Positions 17,101-26,956 are shown, counted from the first letter of the stretch. The stretch is DNA of 34,727 nt from Gemmatimonadota bacterium (GCA_029863645.1 JAOTVA010000022.1:1-34727), one strand, 5' to 3'. Made by a program: numbers and translations. Notes: generated by a model not told the origin, from the sequence alone.

Positions 17101-17554
17101 GCCTGCGAGCCACATGGCGCTCCTCCACCGGCATTTCCTCGAAGGCGGGATCCAATCCGACTTCGAGGGGGCGTTCGCGGAGGAGGCGGGCGCAGAACGC
17201 GTGAATGGTGCCGATGAACGCGCGGTCGATGTTGTCGAGCGCCCGCGCGAGTCGCTCGGCGGCGAGTCCATCCGGGGGCCCCTCCGACCGCTCGGACCTC
17301 AGGCGGGCCTCCACGCCGGCCTGGAAGCGCTCGCGCAGCTCGCCGGCGGCTTTGCGGGTGAACGTGACGGCCGCGATGTGTTCGATCTCAGCCGTGCCGG
17401 TCTCCAGGAGCGCCAGCATCCGATTGACGAGCTCGGTGGTCTTACCTGACCCCGCGCCGGCCTCCACGAGGAGATTCACATCGAGGTCGCGGGCGATCGC
17501 CGTTCTCGCACGGGCGTCGGGAAACGGCAACGGGACCACGTTCGAATCAGTCAC
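14150..17554 (-). CDS. addA: UvrD/REP-family helicase-nuclease, AddA/RecB-like
   Basis: The 1134-residue protein has all the marks of a superfamily 1 DNA helicase fused to a RecB-type nuclease: Walker A EAGAGSGKTT (31-40), motif Ia AAVTFTRKAAGELRERF, GTIHAFCARLLRE, LDFQDLLLLAAKLL, Walker B LLVDEFQDTDPLQ, motif III VVGDPKQSIYRFRRAD, motif IV TNFRSRP, motif V MNLHQAKGLEAPVVVL and motif VI LLYVAVTRAKEELLVV. The C-terminal nuclease has VIDLAFLEEDGWVIADYKTD, the Asp and D-x-K of the PD-(D/E)xK site. It would process double-strand DNA ends for recombination with the AddB-like protein at 18594-21722. The start is GTG at 17554, with no strong Shine-Dalgarno site. The partner gene is not adjacent, because an exported FAH-family gene with its own terminator lies between. 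The gene symbol is by domain architecture; the RecB or AdnA naming could also apply. Confidence 0.9.
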   Translation of the reverse strand: MTDSNVVPLPFPDARARTAIARDLDVNLLVEAGAGSGKTTELVNRMLALLETGTAEIEHIAAVTFTRKAAGELRERFQAGVEARLRSERSEGPPDGLAAERLARALDNIDRAFIGTIHAFCARLLRERPLEVGLDPAFEEMPVEERHVARRRFWRAYLERLARDSDPVLEELSLAGLRPLALYGLFEQVVENPDVVFEAEAAEPPPLSEVSSVRAELEAIVDHAHELMPEREPEKGWDSLQKKIRTLHFTRDITGWEKAADLFDALALLCKPGPRGHSITQKRWKNAQMAKNVCARADTFGVGDTQARVLLNRWYAHRYALAVRLAEHAAREFAAHRLRMGQLDFQDLLLLAAKLLRENPRVRQDLGARYQRLLVDEFQDTDPLQAEIVLLLSAEPDAETSDSAPDWLRAVPRPGALFVVGDPKQSIYRFRRADIQLYGIVKERFRTFGKVVELTTNFRSRPAIGDLVNELFDDPGFFPAAATPEQAAFEPLNTRPAESRVPAEGVFAYRLSPDQSNQASAAEDDAGRLASWIRSRVDTGDREPGDFMILTRTRARLDVYARALEAHGIPIQVTGAGVGIEEEIRELTVVLECLIDPGDPVKVVAALVGLFFGLDYERLVAHRLEGGGFDAMRPGERGHPDALEGLRALHAWWRAANAEPADIFVSGLVSELGLLPYAAAGELGSLRAGALVYALNAVRSAAIAGEASLPGALAALGAALDLGEAEAPLEPGRTDVVRLMNLHQAKGLEAPVVVLADPAGGSGRAPSMHVVRGVDGTAVGYLRVTEATEGYRGDRVLAVPTAWEEKEAAEERFDRAEEVRLLYVAVTRAKEELLVVRWDEGPDTSPWRALHAWVDRRATQLDIEAQEPPPRARLEMTAEDARRVAGNAAASIAELRTPTYHHATVTDVAKAHDSPAFVAGEEEAASPSERFRGFSWGSAVHGALAAAALDPDALSLRATCRDLLVQHERPLDDHGEPVELGELLDMVQSVRSSELWTRAQRAERVLSEVPFALPSMGTDTFEMDSGPDRVGERPQLDLFGVAGDDVSERDESTPEVDRGLRVLEGVIDLAFLEEDGWVIADYKTDVGTDPDFARRRVGYRRQVDLYAEAWTRLTGSAVKERVLFFTAQGRLEQW

Positions 17555-17576
17555 GTGGCCAATGTGAGTTAGCTGG

Positions 17577-17622
17577 TGGGAGAAAAGAAGACCGGGAGGC
17601 GTCCGCAGGACACCTCCCGGTC
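17577..17622 (-). terminator. Intrinsic terminator after the FAH-family gene
   Basis: On the minus strand, GACCGGGAGGTGTCC (17622-17608) pairs with GGACGCCTCCCGGTC (17604-17590) around a three-base loop. This gives 15 pairs including one G-U wobble. The stem is followed directly by TTCTTTTC. It lies 21 bases after the FAH-family stop and ends just before the AddA-like start at 17554. Because the wobble is a mismatch on the opposite strand, the hairpin is better on the minus strand. Confidence 0.85.
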
Positions 17623-17642
17623 AGGACTCGGCGAGCCGCTGT

Positions 17643-18473
17643 CTACATGCCTTGCACGACCGAGTTACGAAGGATGCCCACCCCGGGAATCTCCACCTCG
17701 TAGGTGTCCCCCGGTGACATCGCGCGCGTCGAGCCCATGGTCCCGGTCCAGACCAAATCTCCCGGGTAGAGCGTGAAGTACTGGGAGATGTAGTGAACCA
17801 TGAACTCGAGGCTGAAGATGAGATCCGACGTGTTCTCACCCTGCACTCGGGTACCGTTGTGACGGCCCTCGATGGCCAGGTTCCTGGGATCCAAGCCTGT
17901 GACCAGGTAGGGGCCCACCGCGTTGAACGTCTTGCTGCCCTTGGCACGCGACCACTGGATGTCCTGCGCCTGCCACGCGCGCTCGCTGACGTCGTTGCCC
18001 GCCGATACACCAAAGATGTAGGAGCCTGCGTCCTCGAGAGAGATGTTGTTGGCGACGCGGCCAATCACCGCAACTGCCTCGGCCTCGTAGTGCAGATTCC
18101 GCGACTCGGCGGGGCGGACGATGTTCTCCCCGGGGCCGATGATCGACGACGGCGGTACGAGGAAGATGCCTGGGTACTCAGCCGGGTCGCCGCTGATATG
18201 GCTGCGGAAGTTGAACGCCGTCATGAAGATCTGCTGCGGATCCACAGGTGCCTTGAGCGTGACGTTGGAGAGCGCCACGCTCGCCCCGGTGCGGCTACCA
18301 CCGGCATAGGGAGCACCCGAGAGACGGTGGACCGTTTCTCCCACGAGTTCGCCCCAGGAGATGTTGCCAGCCTGCTCGAAGCGGACGAACCGCTGAGCGT
18401 TCTGGGCCTGAGCGGAGACCGTCAGGACGGCTGCAGCGACCACGACGGCGGATAAACAAGAGACCGCACGCAT
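17643..18473 (-). CDS. Exported fumarylacetoacetate hydrolase (FAH) family protein
   Basis: The protein has 276 residues. The start is ATG at 18473, with GGAGG at 18483-18487, nine bases upstream; the open frame further upstream crosses the intergenic hairpin. Residues 1-23 form a clear Sec signal peptide (MRAVSCLSAVVVAAAVLTVS, then AQA before the cut). The FAH-family core is complete: the metal-binding region HYEAEAVAVIGR, GVSAGNDVSERAWQAQ, QWSRAKGSKTFNAVGPYLV, and the C-terminal WTGTMGSTRAMSPGDTYEVEIPG region (split here for brevity: WTGTMGSTRA, then MSPGDTYEVEIPGVG). Members hydrolyse C-C bonds of acylpyruvates or decarboxylate related acids, normally in the cytoplasm, so the signal peptide is unusual. 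It splits the addB-like and addA-like genes and has its own ribosome-binding site and terminator. The substrate is unknown. Confidence 0.88.
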   Translation of the reverse strand: MRAVSCLSAVVVAAAVLTVSAQAQNAQRFVRFEQAGNISWGELVGETVHRLSGAPYAGGSRTGASVALSNVTLKAPVDPQQIFMTAFNFRSHISGDPAEYPGIFLVPPSSIIGPGENIVRPAESRNLHYEAEAVAVIGRVANNISLEDAGSYIFGVSAGNDVSERAWQAQDIQWSRAKGSKTFNAVGPYLVTGLDPRNLAIEGRHNGTRVQGENTSDLIFSLEFMVHYISQYFTLYPGDLVWTGTMGSTRAMSPGDTYEVEIPGVGILRNSVVQGM

Positions 18474-18482
18474 ATCCACAAA

Positions 18483-18487
18483 CCTCC
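18483..18487 (-). promoter_or_regulatory. Shine-Dalgarno site of the FAH-family gene
   Basis: GGAGG lies nine bases before the ATG at 18473. It fixes the start so that the protein begins with its signal peptide rather than with upstream in-frame codons. Confidence 0.7.
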
Positions 18488-18498
18488 AGATGGGGAAT

Positions 18499-18522
18499 CC
18501 TCGGCCAGCCCTCCGGCCGAGG
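18499..18522 (-). other. Perfect hairpin in the leader of the FAH-family gene
   Basis: CCTCGGCC (18522-18515 on the minus strand) pairs perfectly with GGCCGAGG across an eight-base loop, 26 bases upstream of the ATG. No T-tract follows, so it is not an obvious terminator for the upstream addB-like gene. It may be an mRNA-stabilising or regulatory leader element. The interval 18474-18593 also has to carry any promoter for this gene. The best candidate, TTGTGG with TATTAC further downstream, is weak. Confidence 0.4.
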
Positions 18523-18593
18523 GGTGGGGCACCACATGTAATAGGGGAGCGACCTCCCCACAACGTCGCGGGGCAGTTCTGCCCTCCGAGCCG

Positions 18594-21500
18594 TCAGTCC
18601 TCGAAGGTGCGCGTCCGTTTGAGGTTAGCGAAGGCGGGCCAGACGCCGACGTTCAGGTGCTCCTGTGACCAGGCGGCCATTGGGGAATCGAGCTTTCCGA
18701 AGCTCAGCTCCCGTACACGACAGACCTGGGCGAAGTCACAGAAGCGGCAGTCGTCCGCCCGGTCGGTCGGGACGAAGCTCCCTGACGCTACCCCGTCGAG
18801 CATGAGGCCAAGGAGGTCGCCGACGCCGGCGCGCTCCAAGCGATTGAAGGCCAACGTCCGATGCTCTCCGCGTACCGTCGGGAAGTGATACTGGCCAGTC
18901 GCTACCTTCCCGCCCAGCCGATCCTCGGCCACCAATGCGTACAGGGCGTGTTGCAGGCGGCGACCCCCGAAGAACGCACCGGTTCCGGCGAAGTCTCGCG
19001 CCACTCCGGTCTTGTAATCGATGACATGGACCCCGACCAGATCCTCGTCCACCCGGTCCACGGCTCCCCGCAGCCGGAGCTCACCCCCGCGCACGGCCAC
19101 AGGTACGGGCTCGTCCTCGCCCAGGCCGAACTTGAGCTCCAAGGCCACCCATGGTGCCCCCAGCTGTCGCACCATACGCACGAACGCACGAACATCGTTC
19201 TCGAGCGCCGCGAACTCTCTGCGCATGGTCCCTTCGCCGGGTATCGGGATCTCGTCGCGGGTTCGAGCAACGCTCTCAGCCAGGACGTCCAAGGCTAACG
19301 ACTCGAATGCAACCTCCTCCGCGCTCAGTCCGCGATCTCTCGCTCCGCGCAGTGTCCGTTCGTAAACCCTGTGCAGCAAAGAACCACGCCGGAGGGCGTC
19401 CAGCCATCGGTCGGGATCCAGCTCGGGATCGTCGGGCGGCCTGAGTCCGAGGACCATGCTGTGGAGATACCGGAGCGGACAGGCCCCGAGGGCCTCGAGG
19501 CGACTCGCGGAGACCACCTGCGATGGGTTCCGTCGAGGGTCCAAGACGTCTGGACGGGGCTGGATGACCCCGTGCCCGGGTCCGGGCGTCCCCTCCCGCA
19601 GGGCGCGTCGGGCGGGAAGCCCGGCACTGAGCCGGGGGTAAGCAGCTCCCACCTCGTCGACCCCCGCCCGCATGACGCCCCCACGACCCAGCTCCGCCAT
19701 CCAGGTATCGTCCCCATCCAGAGCGGACCTGCCCTCGGCGGGGACCGCACACACGATGCGACCCAGGGTCGCGTCCAGATCTTCGAACGTGAGCGCCGGG
19801 TCCCCACGGGCCGAACGAAGGGCCTGCAGCAGCACGGAGGACGGCGCGAGACTGCGCGCCTCAGTAGCGTCCCACGCGCCGTAGCTCAGCGTGACCGAGC
19901 CTCGCAAACGGGAGTAGAGCGCGCCGAAACGAAACATCCGCTCCCGCATCAGCTCGGAGGAAGTGGGGAGCCCCGCACCCAAGACCCGTCGATCCGAGTC
20001 GAGCAGGACGGGATCCTGCCCTTCGAAGCCGGGGACGCGATCGGCATCCAAGCCGACGATGAACGTCGCCTCGCGACCCACGAAGCCTCCATGCTCCAAG
20101 TCCGAGAGGTGGATGTGTCCACCTTCAGCTGACCACGCCGACACCTCGTCGGCCGACTCGAGCGAGCCCGCCCTCACCCGAATCGAGAGATGCCTCCGGA
20201 GCACAGTCACCGCCGCCCGGAAGTCCGTGCGGCGCAGAAGCGTGGCCTCAATGCGCTCGAGGATGTGTTCGACGTCATCGCGAGCATTGGCGTCCGGCCC
20301 AGTCCCCTTCGGAACCCGCCGTAAGAAAGCGCGTAGGCCACGCGCGAGCTCCGCGGGCGAGACGCGACGTCCGTCTTCGCCGAGTTGGTCAGGAACGGTC
20401 GGCGTCGCCTTCAGGGCCGGGAACAGGATCGAGCGTAGCGCCTCGAGCTCGGAGCGCGCATGTGCCTGTCGACGGTGAAAGTGCGCCTCGTCGTCGTGCC
20501 GTCCAGGCAGCTGCCGGTCCACTCCGGCGAGCGCTTGCCGGATTTGAGAGCGATAGCGCTTCCTTCCCCACCCGACGCGCAGCGAGCGAAAACGGCGGGC
20601 CAGCGCCGCCGCCGCGTGATGGCGCTTCGACCAGGGGGGCCGGAGATCTCCGGCCTCGAGGAGCCTCCGAATCACGTGAGCCTGGAATCCTTCTTCGATC
20701 CATTCCAGGTACGAGCGCACGACCCTGCCCGTGCGCGTACGAGCGAGCGGCAGGCCGACCGCATAGGTCACGGGAACACCCAGCCGGACCGAGAGAAGAT
20801 GAAGCGCCGCGCCGTATGTCTCAGGGTCGGGCGCGACGATCTCGACCTGGTCGAAGCACAGCCCCCTCTCGGAGATCCGCCTCAGGACCTCGCGAAGCTC
20901 GTCATGGACCGACGCCGCCCGAAAGAAGTACGTCTCGGGTGTTTCCAACCCCTCCGGTAGACCGCCAGGCGCGTAGAGGTATGAGCGTGAGCGGTGCTTT
21001 CGGGTGGGCTTCCACAGGATGGGCTCCGGCGTGTCCAAGCCGACGACCGCATCGGTCTCCAGCACCTTGGCGCCCCTGGCCGCCAAACCAGACACGAGTC
21101 GGCCGGCCAGTCCCCGCGTGCCGAGGCCCGGGACCAGAAGCAGTACATCCGCATCCAAGACATCCGGGAGTCGTCCCCCTTCGAGCTCCAGGGTTTCGAG
21201 TCCCATGCCGATCAGTCCGGCCACATCGAGTTTGCGTCGCTCCCGCAGAAGATCCTCGAAGCGCTGCAACACACGACTCAGGAAGCGCCGCTTCTCCCAG
21301 TCCGCGAGCCGCGCCTTGTCGAGCGCAGCCGGGCCGACGCCCGCCAACCGCAGGGCCTCCAGGGCCTCGTGGACCCGCTCGCGAAACCCTACCCCGTCCA
21401 CGAGGGCCCGGAGGTCGCTGCCCGGACGGGGCATTGCGGCGTCCATCGCCTCGTCGAGGAGCGCTTGCGCCTCGAACGCGTCGAGCGCCGACAGCCCGAG

Positions 21501-21722
21501 GCGGTCCATCCCGGGCCGGGCCAATTGAAGCGCCAGCGGACGCGGGGTCGTGACCTCGAACCCAATCCACCCATGACTGACGAGGGAGAGACGACGCAGC
21601 AACTCGCGACCGGAAGCCAACGTTGTGGATACGATCAGCTTCCGGTCCAACGGATGCTTCGCTGCCACGCGGGCCAGGGACTCGACGAGCCGCGGGGACT
21701 CCCCGAAGCGCTCTCCAGTCAT
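18594..21722 (-). CDS. addB: AddB-like PD-(D/E)xK nuclease with Fe-S cysteines
   Basis: The 1042-residue protein has the AddB/RexB architecture. An N-terminal degenerate helicase-like half (LIVSTTLASGRELLRRL) shows no intact Walker A lysine. The middle region includes LLVPGLGTRGLAGRLVSGLA, DQVEIVAPDPETYG and FIVGLDADRVPGFEGQDPVL. The C-terminal nuclease has VDRVDED, the motif VIDYKTG (D902, K904), and four cysteines spaced as in iron-sulfur AddB nucleases: C748 (GACPLRY) then C992, C995 and C1001 (CRFCDFAQVC). With the AddA-like protein it would resect DNA double-strand ends before RecA loading. The start ATG at 21722 is 15 bases after the gyrB stop, so it is probably part of the recF-DUF721-gyrB transcript. 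The gene symbol rests on architecture and Cys pattern, not on a database match. Confidence 0.85.
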   Translation of the reverse strand: MTGERFGESPRLVESLARVAAKHPLDRKLIVSTTLASGRELLRRLSLVSHGWIGFEVTTPRPLALQLARPGMDRLGLSALDAFEAQALLDEAMDAAMPRPGSDLRALVDGVGFRERVHEALEALRLAGVGPAALDKARLADWEKRRFLSRVLQRFEDLLRERRKLDVAGLIGMGLETLELEGGRLPDVLDADVLLLVPGLGTRGLAGRLVSGLAARGAKVLETDAVVGLDTPEPILWKPTRKHRSRSYLYAPGGLPEGLETPETYFFRAASVHDELREVLRRISERGLCFDQVEIVAPDPETYGAALHLLSVRLGVPVTYAVGLPLARTRTGRVVRSYLEWIEEGFQAHVIRRLLEAGDLRPPWSKRHHAAAALARRFRSLRVGWGRKRYRSQIRQALAGVDRQLPGRHDDEAHFHRRQAHARSELEALRSILFPALKATPTVPDQLGEDGRRVSPAELARGLRAFLRRVPKGTGPDANARDDVEHILERIEATLLRRTDFRAAVTVLRRHLSIRVRAGSLESADEVSAWSAEGGHIHLSDLEHGGFVGREATFIVGLDADRVPGFEGQDPVLLDSDRRVLGAGLPTSSELMRERMFRFGALYSRLRGSVTLSYGAWDATEARSLAPSSVLLQALRSARGDPALTFEDLDATLGRIVCAVPAEGRSALDGDDTWMAELGRGGVMRAGVDEVGAAYPRLSAGLPARRALREGTPGPGHGVIQPRPDVLDPRRNPSQVVSASRLEALGACPLRYLHSMVLGLRPPDDPELDPDRWLDALRRGSLLHRVYERTLRGARDRGLSAEEVAFESLALDVLAESVARTRDEIPIPGEGTMRREFAALENDVRAFVRMVRQLGAPWVALELKFGLGEDEPVPVAVRGGELRLRGAVDRVDEDLVGVHVIDYKTGVARDFAGTGAFFGGRRLQHALYALVAEDRLGGKVATGQYHFPTVRGEHRTLAFNRLERAGVGDLLGLMLDGVASGSFVPTDRADDCRFCDFAQVCRVRELSFGKLDSPMAAWSQEHLNVGVWPAFANLKRTRTFED

Positions 21723-21737
21723 GCCCAGGACGCGACC

Positions 21738-24015
<2,278 letters not shown>

Positions 24016-24019
<4 letters not shown>

Positions 24020-25143
24020 GAACTGATCACGCCGGCGCTGATATGCCAGCGCGCCAGGGCATCCTTCTTGACCCGGACGTCCGATTCGCGCGGCGCGGTG
24101 AGCACGACCTGTCCGGTCTCCTCCGCTTCCATCAACTCCAAAACCCTCTCGCTCCTTCCGCCGTCGAGCTCCGCAAACACGTCGTCGAGCAGCATGAGTG
24201 GCATCGCCCCCCTTCTCTCTCGGATCGTGCGCGCCTCGACGAGCCGAAGAGCCAGGGCCGCGGTGCGGCGTTGTCCGCCGGACCCGTAGTCGCGGAGATC
24301 CAGACCGTCACGCGGTCCGTCGAGCCTCAGGAGAACGTCGTCTCGATGCGGCCCGACCGTAGTCGTTCCGAGACGACGGTCCTTTCCAGTCGACTCAGAG
24401 AGCGCTTTGTGGAACGCAGTCTGAATCTCCTCGGCCGTCTTGGCACCGCCCAGGTCGACGCTGGATCGATAAGTCATCCGCGCGCGCGCGTCGTTCGACA
24501 CGCGCGCGTAATAATCGCCGAACGAGTCAGAGCCCCCTTGAATCCAGGTTCGACGCCCACCGATGACCTGCGCCCCCGCGCGAGCAAGGCCATCGTCCCA
24601 GGCCGTCACCACCGAAGCGGAGTGCCCTTCCTTGAGAGACGCATTCCGTCGAGCTAGGATTCGCTTGTAGTCCTGCAGGGCGGACACGTAGCCGGGCTCA
24701 TTCAGAGACAGGACGATGTCGAGGAACCTTCGCCTGTCCTTCGGTCCTCCGCTCACGAGCTCCACATCGGCCGGCGAAAAGATCACCGCCGACAGCCGTC
24801 CGAGAGCATCGCCGATCCGCTCCGGCTCATTCCCGTCGACGGAAATCTTCTTCCGCTTCCCCCGGCGCTCGAACGCCGCAGCCACCTGGACCCTGTCCCC
24901 GACTTCGTCGGCTCCGCACGATCCGTCGCCGACGACTCGGAAGACATCCTCTCCAAAGCCGACCAGCTGCTCGTCGCGCGCTCCCCTGAACGAGCGGAAC
25001 GTCTCCAGATAGTAGATCGCTTCAAGAAAATTCGACTTGCCCTGGGCGTTGTCGCCAATGAGAGCGACGCCCTCCGCGGGAAGCTCCAGCTCCTGAGAAC
25101 CCAGGTTACGGAAGTGGCGTAGGGCGAGCCTGCTCAGACGCAC
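24016..25143 (-). CDS. recF: DNA replication and repair protein RecF
   Basis: The 375-residue SMC-like ATPase begins RLSRLALRHFRNLGSQELEL, the typical RecF start. It has Walker A GDNAQGKSNFLEAIYYLE, the ABC signature YGSGGQRRTAALALRLVEA and Walker B MPLMLLDDVFAELDGGR. Between them, SAVIFSPADVELVSGGPKDRRRFLD is diagnostic of RecF. It binds gapped DNA and helps RecOR load RecA. GTG at 25143 is chosen because it gives the canonical N-terminus. It is the first gene of the recF-DUF721-gyrB-addB run, so a promoter should lie in 25144-25570. dnaA and dnaN, often next to recF, are not in the window. Confidence 0.96.
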
Positions 25144-25570
25144 GGACCGCTGCTCGGGAGGGATCCGGAATGCATGGGAGAATTTAACCGCCTTGACCCC
25201 GACCGACCACCCCGGCCGAACCCGCGGAATCGCTTGTGGTAGAAGGATTTTCGCGCTCTTGGAGGTAACGCGGGGCGGGCCGCGTCAGCGCTGCTGGAAA
25301 TCGGGCTTGTACTTCCCGAAGAACGCTTCCGACCCTCTCCTATTTCGTTGGGTCGGGGGCGCTGTCCAGAGCATGCTGAATTGCCTGGAGGCTCCTGTCT
25401 CGGCTCGATTGCGAAGGGCGGTACATCGGCGCCCCCAATCAGAATGGAAAAAGCCATCCGGCCGCCTTACCTTTCGGCCCGCTCCCAACTCAACCGGGCC
25501 CAAACGCCCTGTTTGGTCGGGGCGCCGAAGACCTTCGCAGCCCCCTCGTTTCGCCAGGAGCCCCGTAGCC
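25144..25570. other. Divergent intergenic region between recF and ssb, with a long-range stem
   Basis: These 427 bases hold no convincing gene. They must contain the recF-operon promoter (minus) and the ssb promoter (plus). I cannot point to clear -35/-10 pairs. GGGGGCGC at 25355-25362 and GCGCCCCC at 25429-25436 would close an 82-base domain with an eight-base-pair stem. Short inner complementarities (GGAGGCTCC; GCATGC) exist, but no tRNA, SRP RNA or riboswitch consensus fits. The ssb Shine-Dalgarno site AGGAG is at 25556-25560, ten bases from the ATG. Confidence 0.4.
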
Positions 25571-26029
25571 ATGAGTCGGTCCCTCAACAAAGTCATGCTC
25601 ATAGGAAATGTCGGGAACGATCCAGAAATTCGCGCAACGAGCAGCGGGGCTCGGGTGGCCAAAGTGTCGCTGGCAACGAACCGCTCGTGGTCGGACAGGT
25701 CTGGGCAGCAACAGGAGAAAACGGAGTGGCATCGCCTGACCTTCTTCGGCAGGCTGGTCGACATTGTCGAGCAGTGGGTCAAGAAGGGCGACCGGCTCTA
25801 TGTCGAGGGCCGCGTCGAGTATTCACAGACGGAGGGCGAAGGCGGGCCCAAGTACTGGACCGACATCGTCATCAACGAGATGGTGATGCTCGGCTCGACC
25901 CAGGGGGGCGGCGGAGGTGGGGGCGCAGGCAGCGGCGGGAGCGGGGGCGGCGGGGGACGCTATTCGGGCGGGGGAGACAACGATCCAGGGCCGTCGCTCA
26001 GCGAGCCGGACGACGACCTTCCGTTCTGA
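25571..26029 (+). CDS. ssb: Single-stranded DNA-binding protein
   Basis: The protein has 152 residues. The OB-fold begins SRSLNKVMLIGNVGNDPEIR and includes WHRLTFFGRLVDIVEQWVKKG, LYVEGRVEYSQ and YWTDIVINEMVMLG, all standard for bacterial SSB (about 1-110). A glycine-rich, repetitive linker (about 116-140) follows. The acidic tip ends DDDLPF, the docking peptide for RecO, PriA, exonuclease I and other partners. The start is ATG at 25571; upstream in-frame codons lie in intergenic sequence and the AGGAG site supports this Met. It coats single-stranded DNA as a tetramer in replication and repair. It is divergently placed from recF. It is not beside rpsF/rpsR as in many genomes. Confidence 0.97.
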   Translation: MSRSLNKVMLIGNVGNDPEIRATSSGARVAKVSLATNRSWSDRSGQQQEKTEWHRLTFFGRLVDIVEQWVKKGDRLYVEGRVEYSQTEGEGGPKYWTDIVINEMVMLGSTQGGGGGGGAGSGGSGGGGGRYSGGGDNDPGPSLSEPDDDLPF

Positions 26030-26041
26030 GCCTCGACCTGG

Positions 26042-26377
26042 CTAGCTCTCCGAGGATGACCCCTCGGGCTCGGTTTCCCACAGCCCCATGAAGTACTCCT
26101 CGTACTTTTCGGGGTGCGCCTTGTAATCCTCGAGCCAGACGTCGAACGGGGGTAGCGCGATCCGTCGCCCTAGCCAGTCGGTTGCGACGCGCACCATCTC
26201 GACATACGAGATGTCCCCCTCGCCCCCCTCTTCCCGATACGCGCGGTGGGCGAGCAAGTAGATCTCGTCCGGGCTCATCAGGACGAGGAGGTCCGCCAGC
26301 TGCGCTGAGCAGTAATCGTGATACTTAGCGCGCAGGACCTGAAGCGGCTCCTTTGAGCCCTTCTTACCTTCGTCCAC
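26042..26377 (-). CDS. Orphan helical-domain protein, paralogue of the 27118 and 28832 genes
   Basis: The protein has 111 residues. GTG at 26377 is preceded by GGAGG with six-base spacing. Apart from short charged ends it consists of one helical module (about 12-100). It resembles regions of the two larger neighbours: LLVLMSPDEIYLLAHRAYR, then about 25 residues later ALPPFDVWLEDYKAHPEKY. The matching block in the 191-residue protein is LLPLPPFETWCDDLARNP and in the 225-residue protein [21 protein letters not shown]. The shared core is L-P-x-F-x-x-W-x-x-D-(FLY)-x-x-x-P-x-x-Y. I know no named family for it. It converges with ssb, 12 bases away. It is soluble and probably cytoplasmic, and may bind partners through this domain. 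Confidence 0.72.
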   Translation of the reverse strand: MDEGKKGSKEPLQVLRAKYHDYCSAQLADLLVLMSPDEIYLLAHRAYREEGGEGDISYVEMVRVATDWLGRRIALPPFDVWLEDYKAHPEKYEEYFMGLWETEPEGSSSES

Positions 26378-26383
26378 CGCGGT

Positions 26384-26388
26384 CCTCC
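26384..26388 (-). promoter_or_regulatory. Shine-Dalgarno site for the GTG start at 26377
   Basis: GGAGG with six-base spacing to the GTG at 26377. This is a strong site that supports the 111-residue orphan as a real gene despite its non-ATG start. Confidence 0.7.
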
Positions 26389-26533
26389 CGCAGGCGTGTA
26401 GAGTCCCTCAGTGCGTCTCGGTGCGTCACGGACCTGAGAGGCTCCGATCGCGCCAAGGTATGCAACTCAGGGACTTACGAGCGCAAGGCTTTCGCGGCTC
26501 CCCTCGAAGACGGCGTGGTTTTCCGCCGACGCG

Positions 26534-26743
26534 TCAGGGGGTCGACGGCGTGACGTCGGGAGCGAGGCCGGGAGGCGTGTCGACATCGTGCTCGCGCAGA
26601 TGACGATAGATGGATCGACGCGTCAGTCCGTAGAGCACCACGCGACTCAAGAAGTCCGGATCGGTCTCCTGGACTTCTTCTGCCTGGGCAGCGATGTCAC
26701 GCGGCAGCTTCACAGAAAGTTGCACGGAACGCGTCTCCCACAT
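26534..26743 (-). CDS. Small ribbon-helix-helix (CopG/Arc-like) regulator
   Basis: The protein has 69 residues. ATG at 26743 has GAGGTG about seven bases upstream, and gives the N-terminus WETRSVQLSVKLPRDIAAQA. This is a beta strand with alternating residues followed by two helices (EEVQETDPDFLSRVVLYGLT; RRSIYRHLREHD). Strand plus two helices in about 50 residues is the ribbon-helix-helix DNA-binding fold, acting as a dimer. The frame is open upstream to 26815 but crosses an AT-rich stretch that looks like its promoter (CATAAT at 26778-26783 as a possible -10). No toxin gene lies next to it, so a classical antitoxin role is not supported. It may regulate its own promoter and the orphan genes around it. 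The proline-rich tail is probably disordered. Confidence 0.65.
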   Translation of the reverse strand: MWETRSVQLSVKLPRDIAAQAEEVQETDPDFLSRVVLYGLTRRSIYRHLREHDVDTPPGLAPDVTPSTP

Positions 26744-26946
26744 AGACACACCTCGCCCAGAAGGGATGGTTGAAAAAATTATGCTTTCAGGGGTACCGAC
26801 CATCGAGACACGCACCCGACTGTGATCGGTGGGGAGGCGCTAGCGACCCTTGAGATGGAGAGTACGGTAAGTGGGGACCAGAGCGTGCGCAACCCCCTTG
26901 TTGGCCGCACCACAAGAAAAGCGTGAGCCCATAAGTCGTTGCCATA

Positions 26947-26956
26947 TAACATGTTA
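26947..26956. repeat. Perfect 10-base palindrome, candidate operator
   Basis: TAACATGTTA is self-complementary and lies in the AT-rich intergenic region upstream of the ribbon-helix-helix gene. Short palindromes of this kind are typical operators for dimeric regulators, but only one copy was noticed, so the assignment is speculative. Confidence 0.3.

Noticed and set aside
20462-21553. Plus-strand open frame of 363 codons, very rich in Arg, Pro and Ala
   Set aside because: It is antisense to the addB-like gene. Its composition is typical of a shadow frame in GC-rich DNA.
25355-25436. tRNA-like element closed by an eight-pair stem
   Set aside because: The inner sequence lacks the D-arm, anticodon stem and a GGTTCGAATCC-type T-arm at the proper spacing.
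25910-25990. Tandem GGC/GGG repeat as a DNA repeat element
   Set aside because: It simply encodes the glycine-rich linker of SSB and stays in frame.
26534-26743. Toxin-antitoxin pair with the ribbon-helix-helix protein as antitoxin
   Set aside because: No small toxin-like gene lies adjacent on the same strand. The next gene downstream (26042-26377) belongs to the orphan domain family and shows no RelE, PIN or Fic features.
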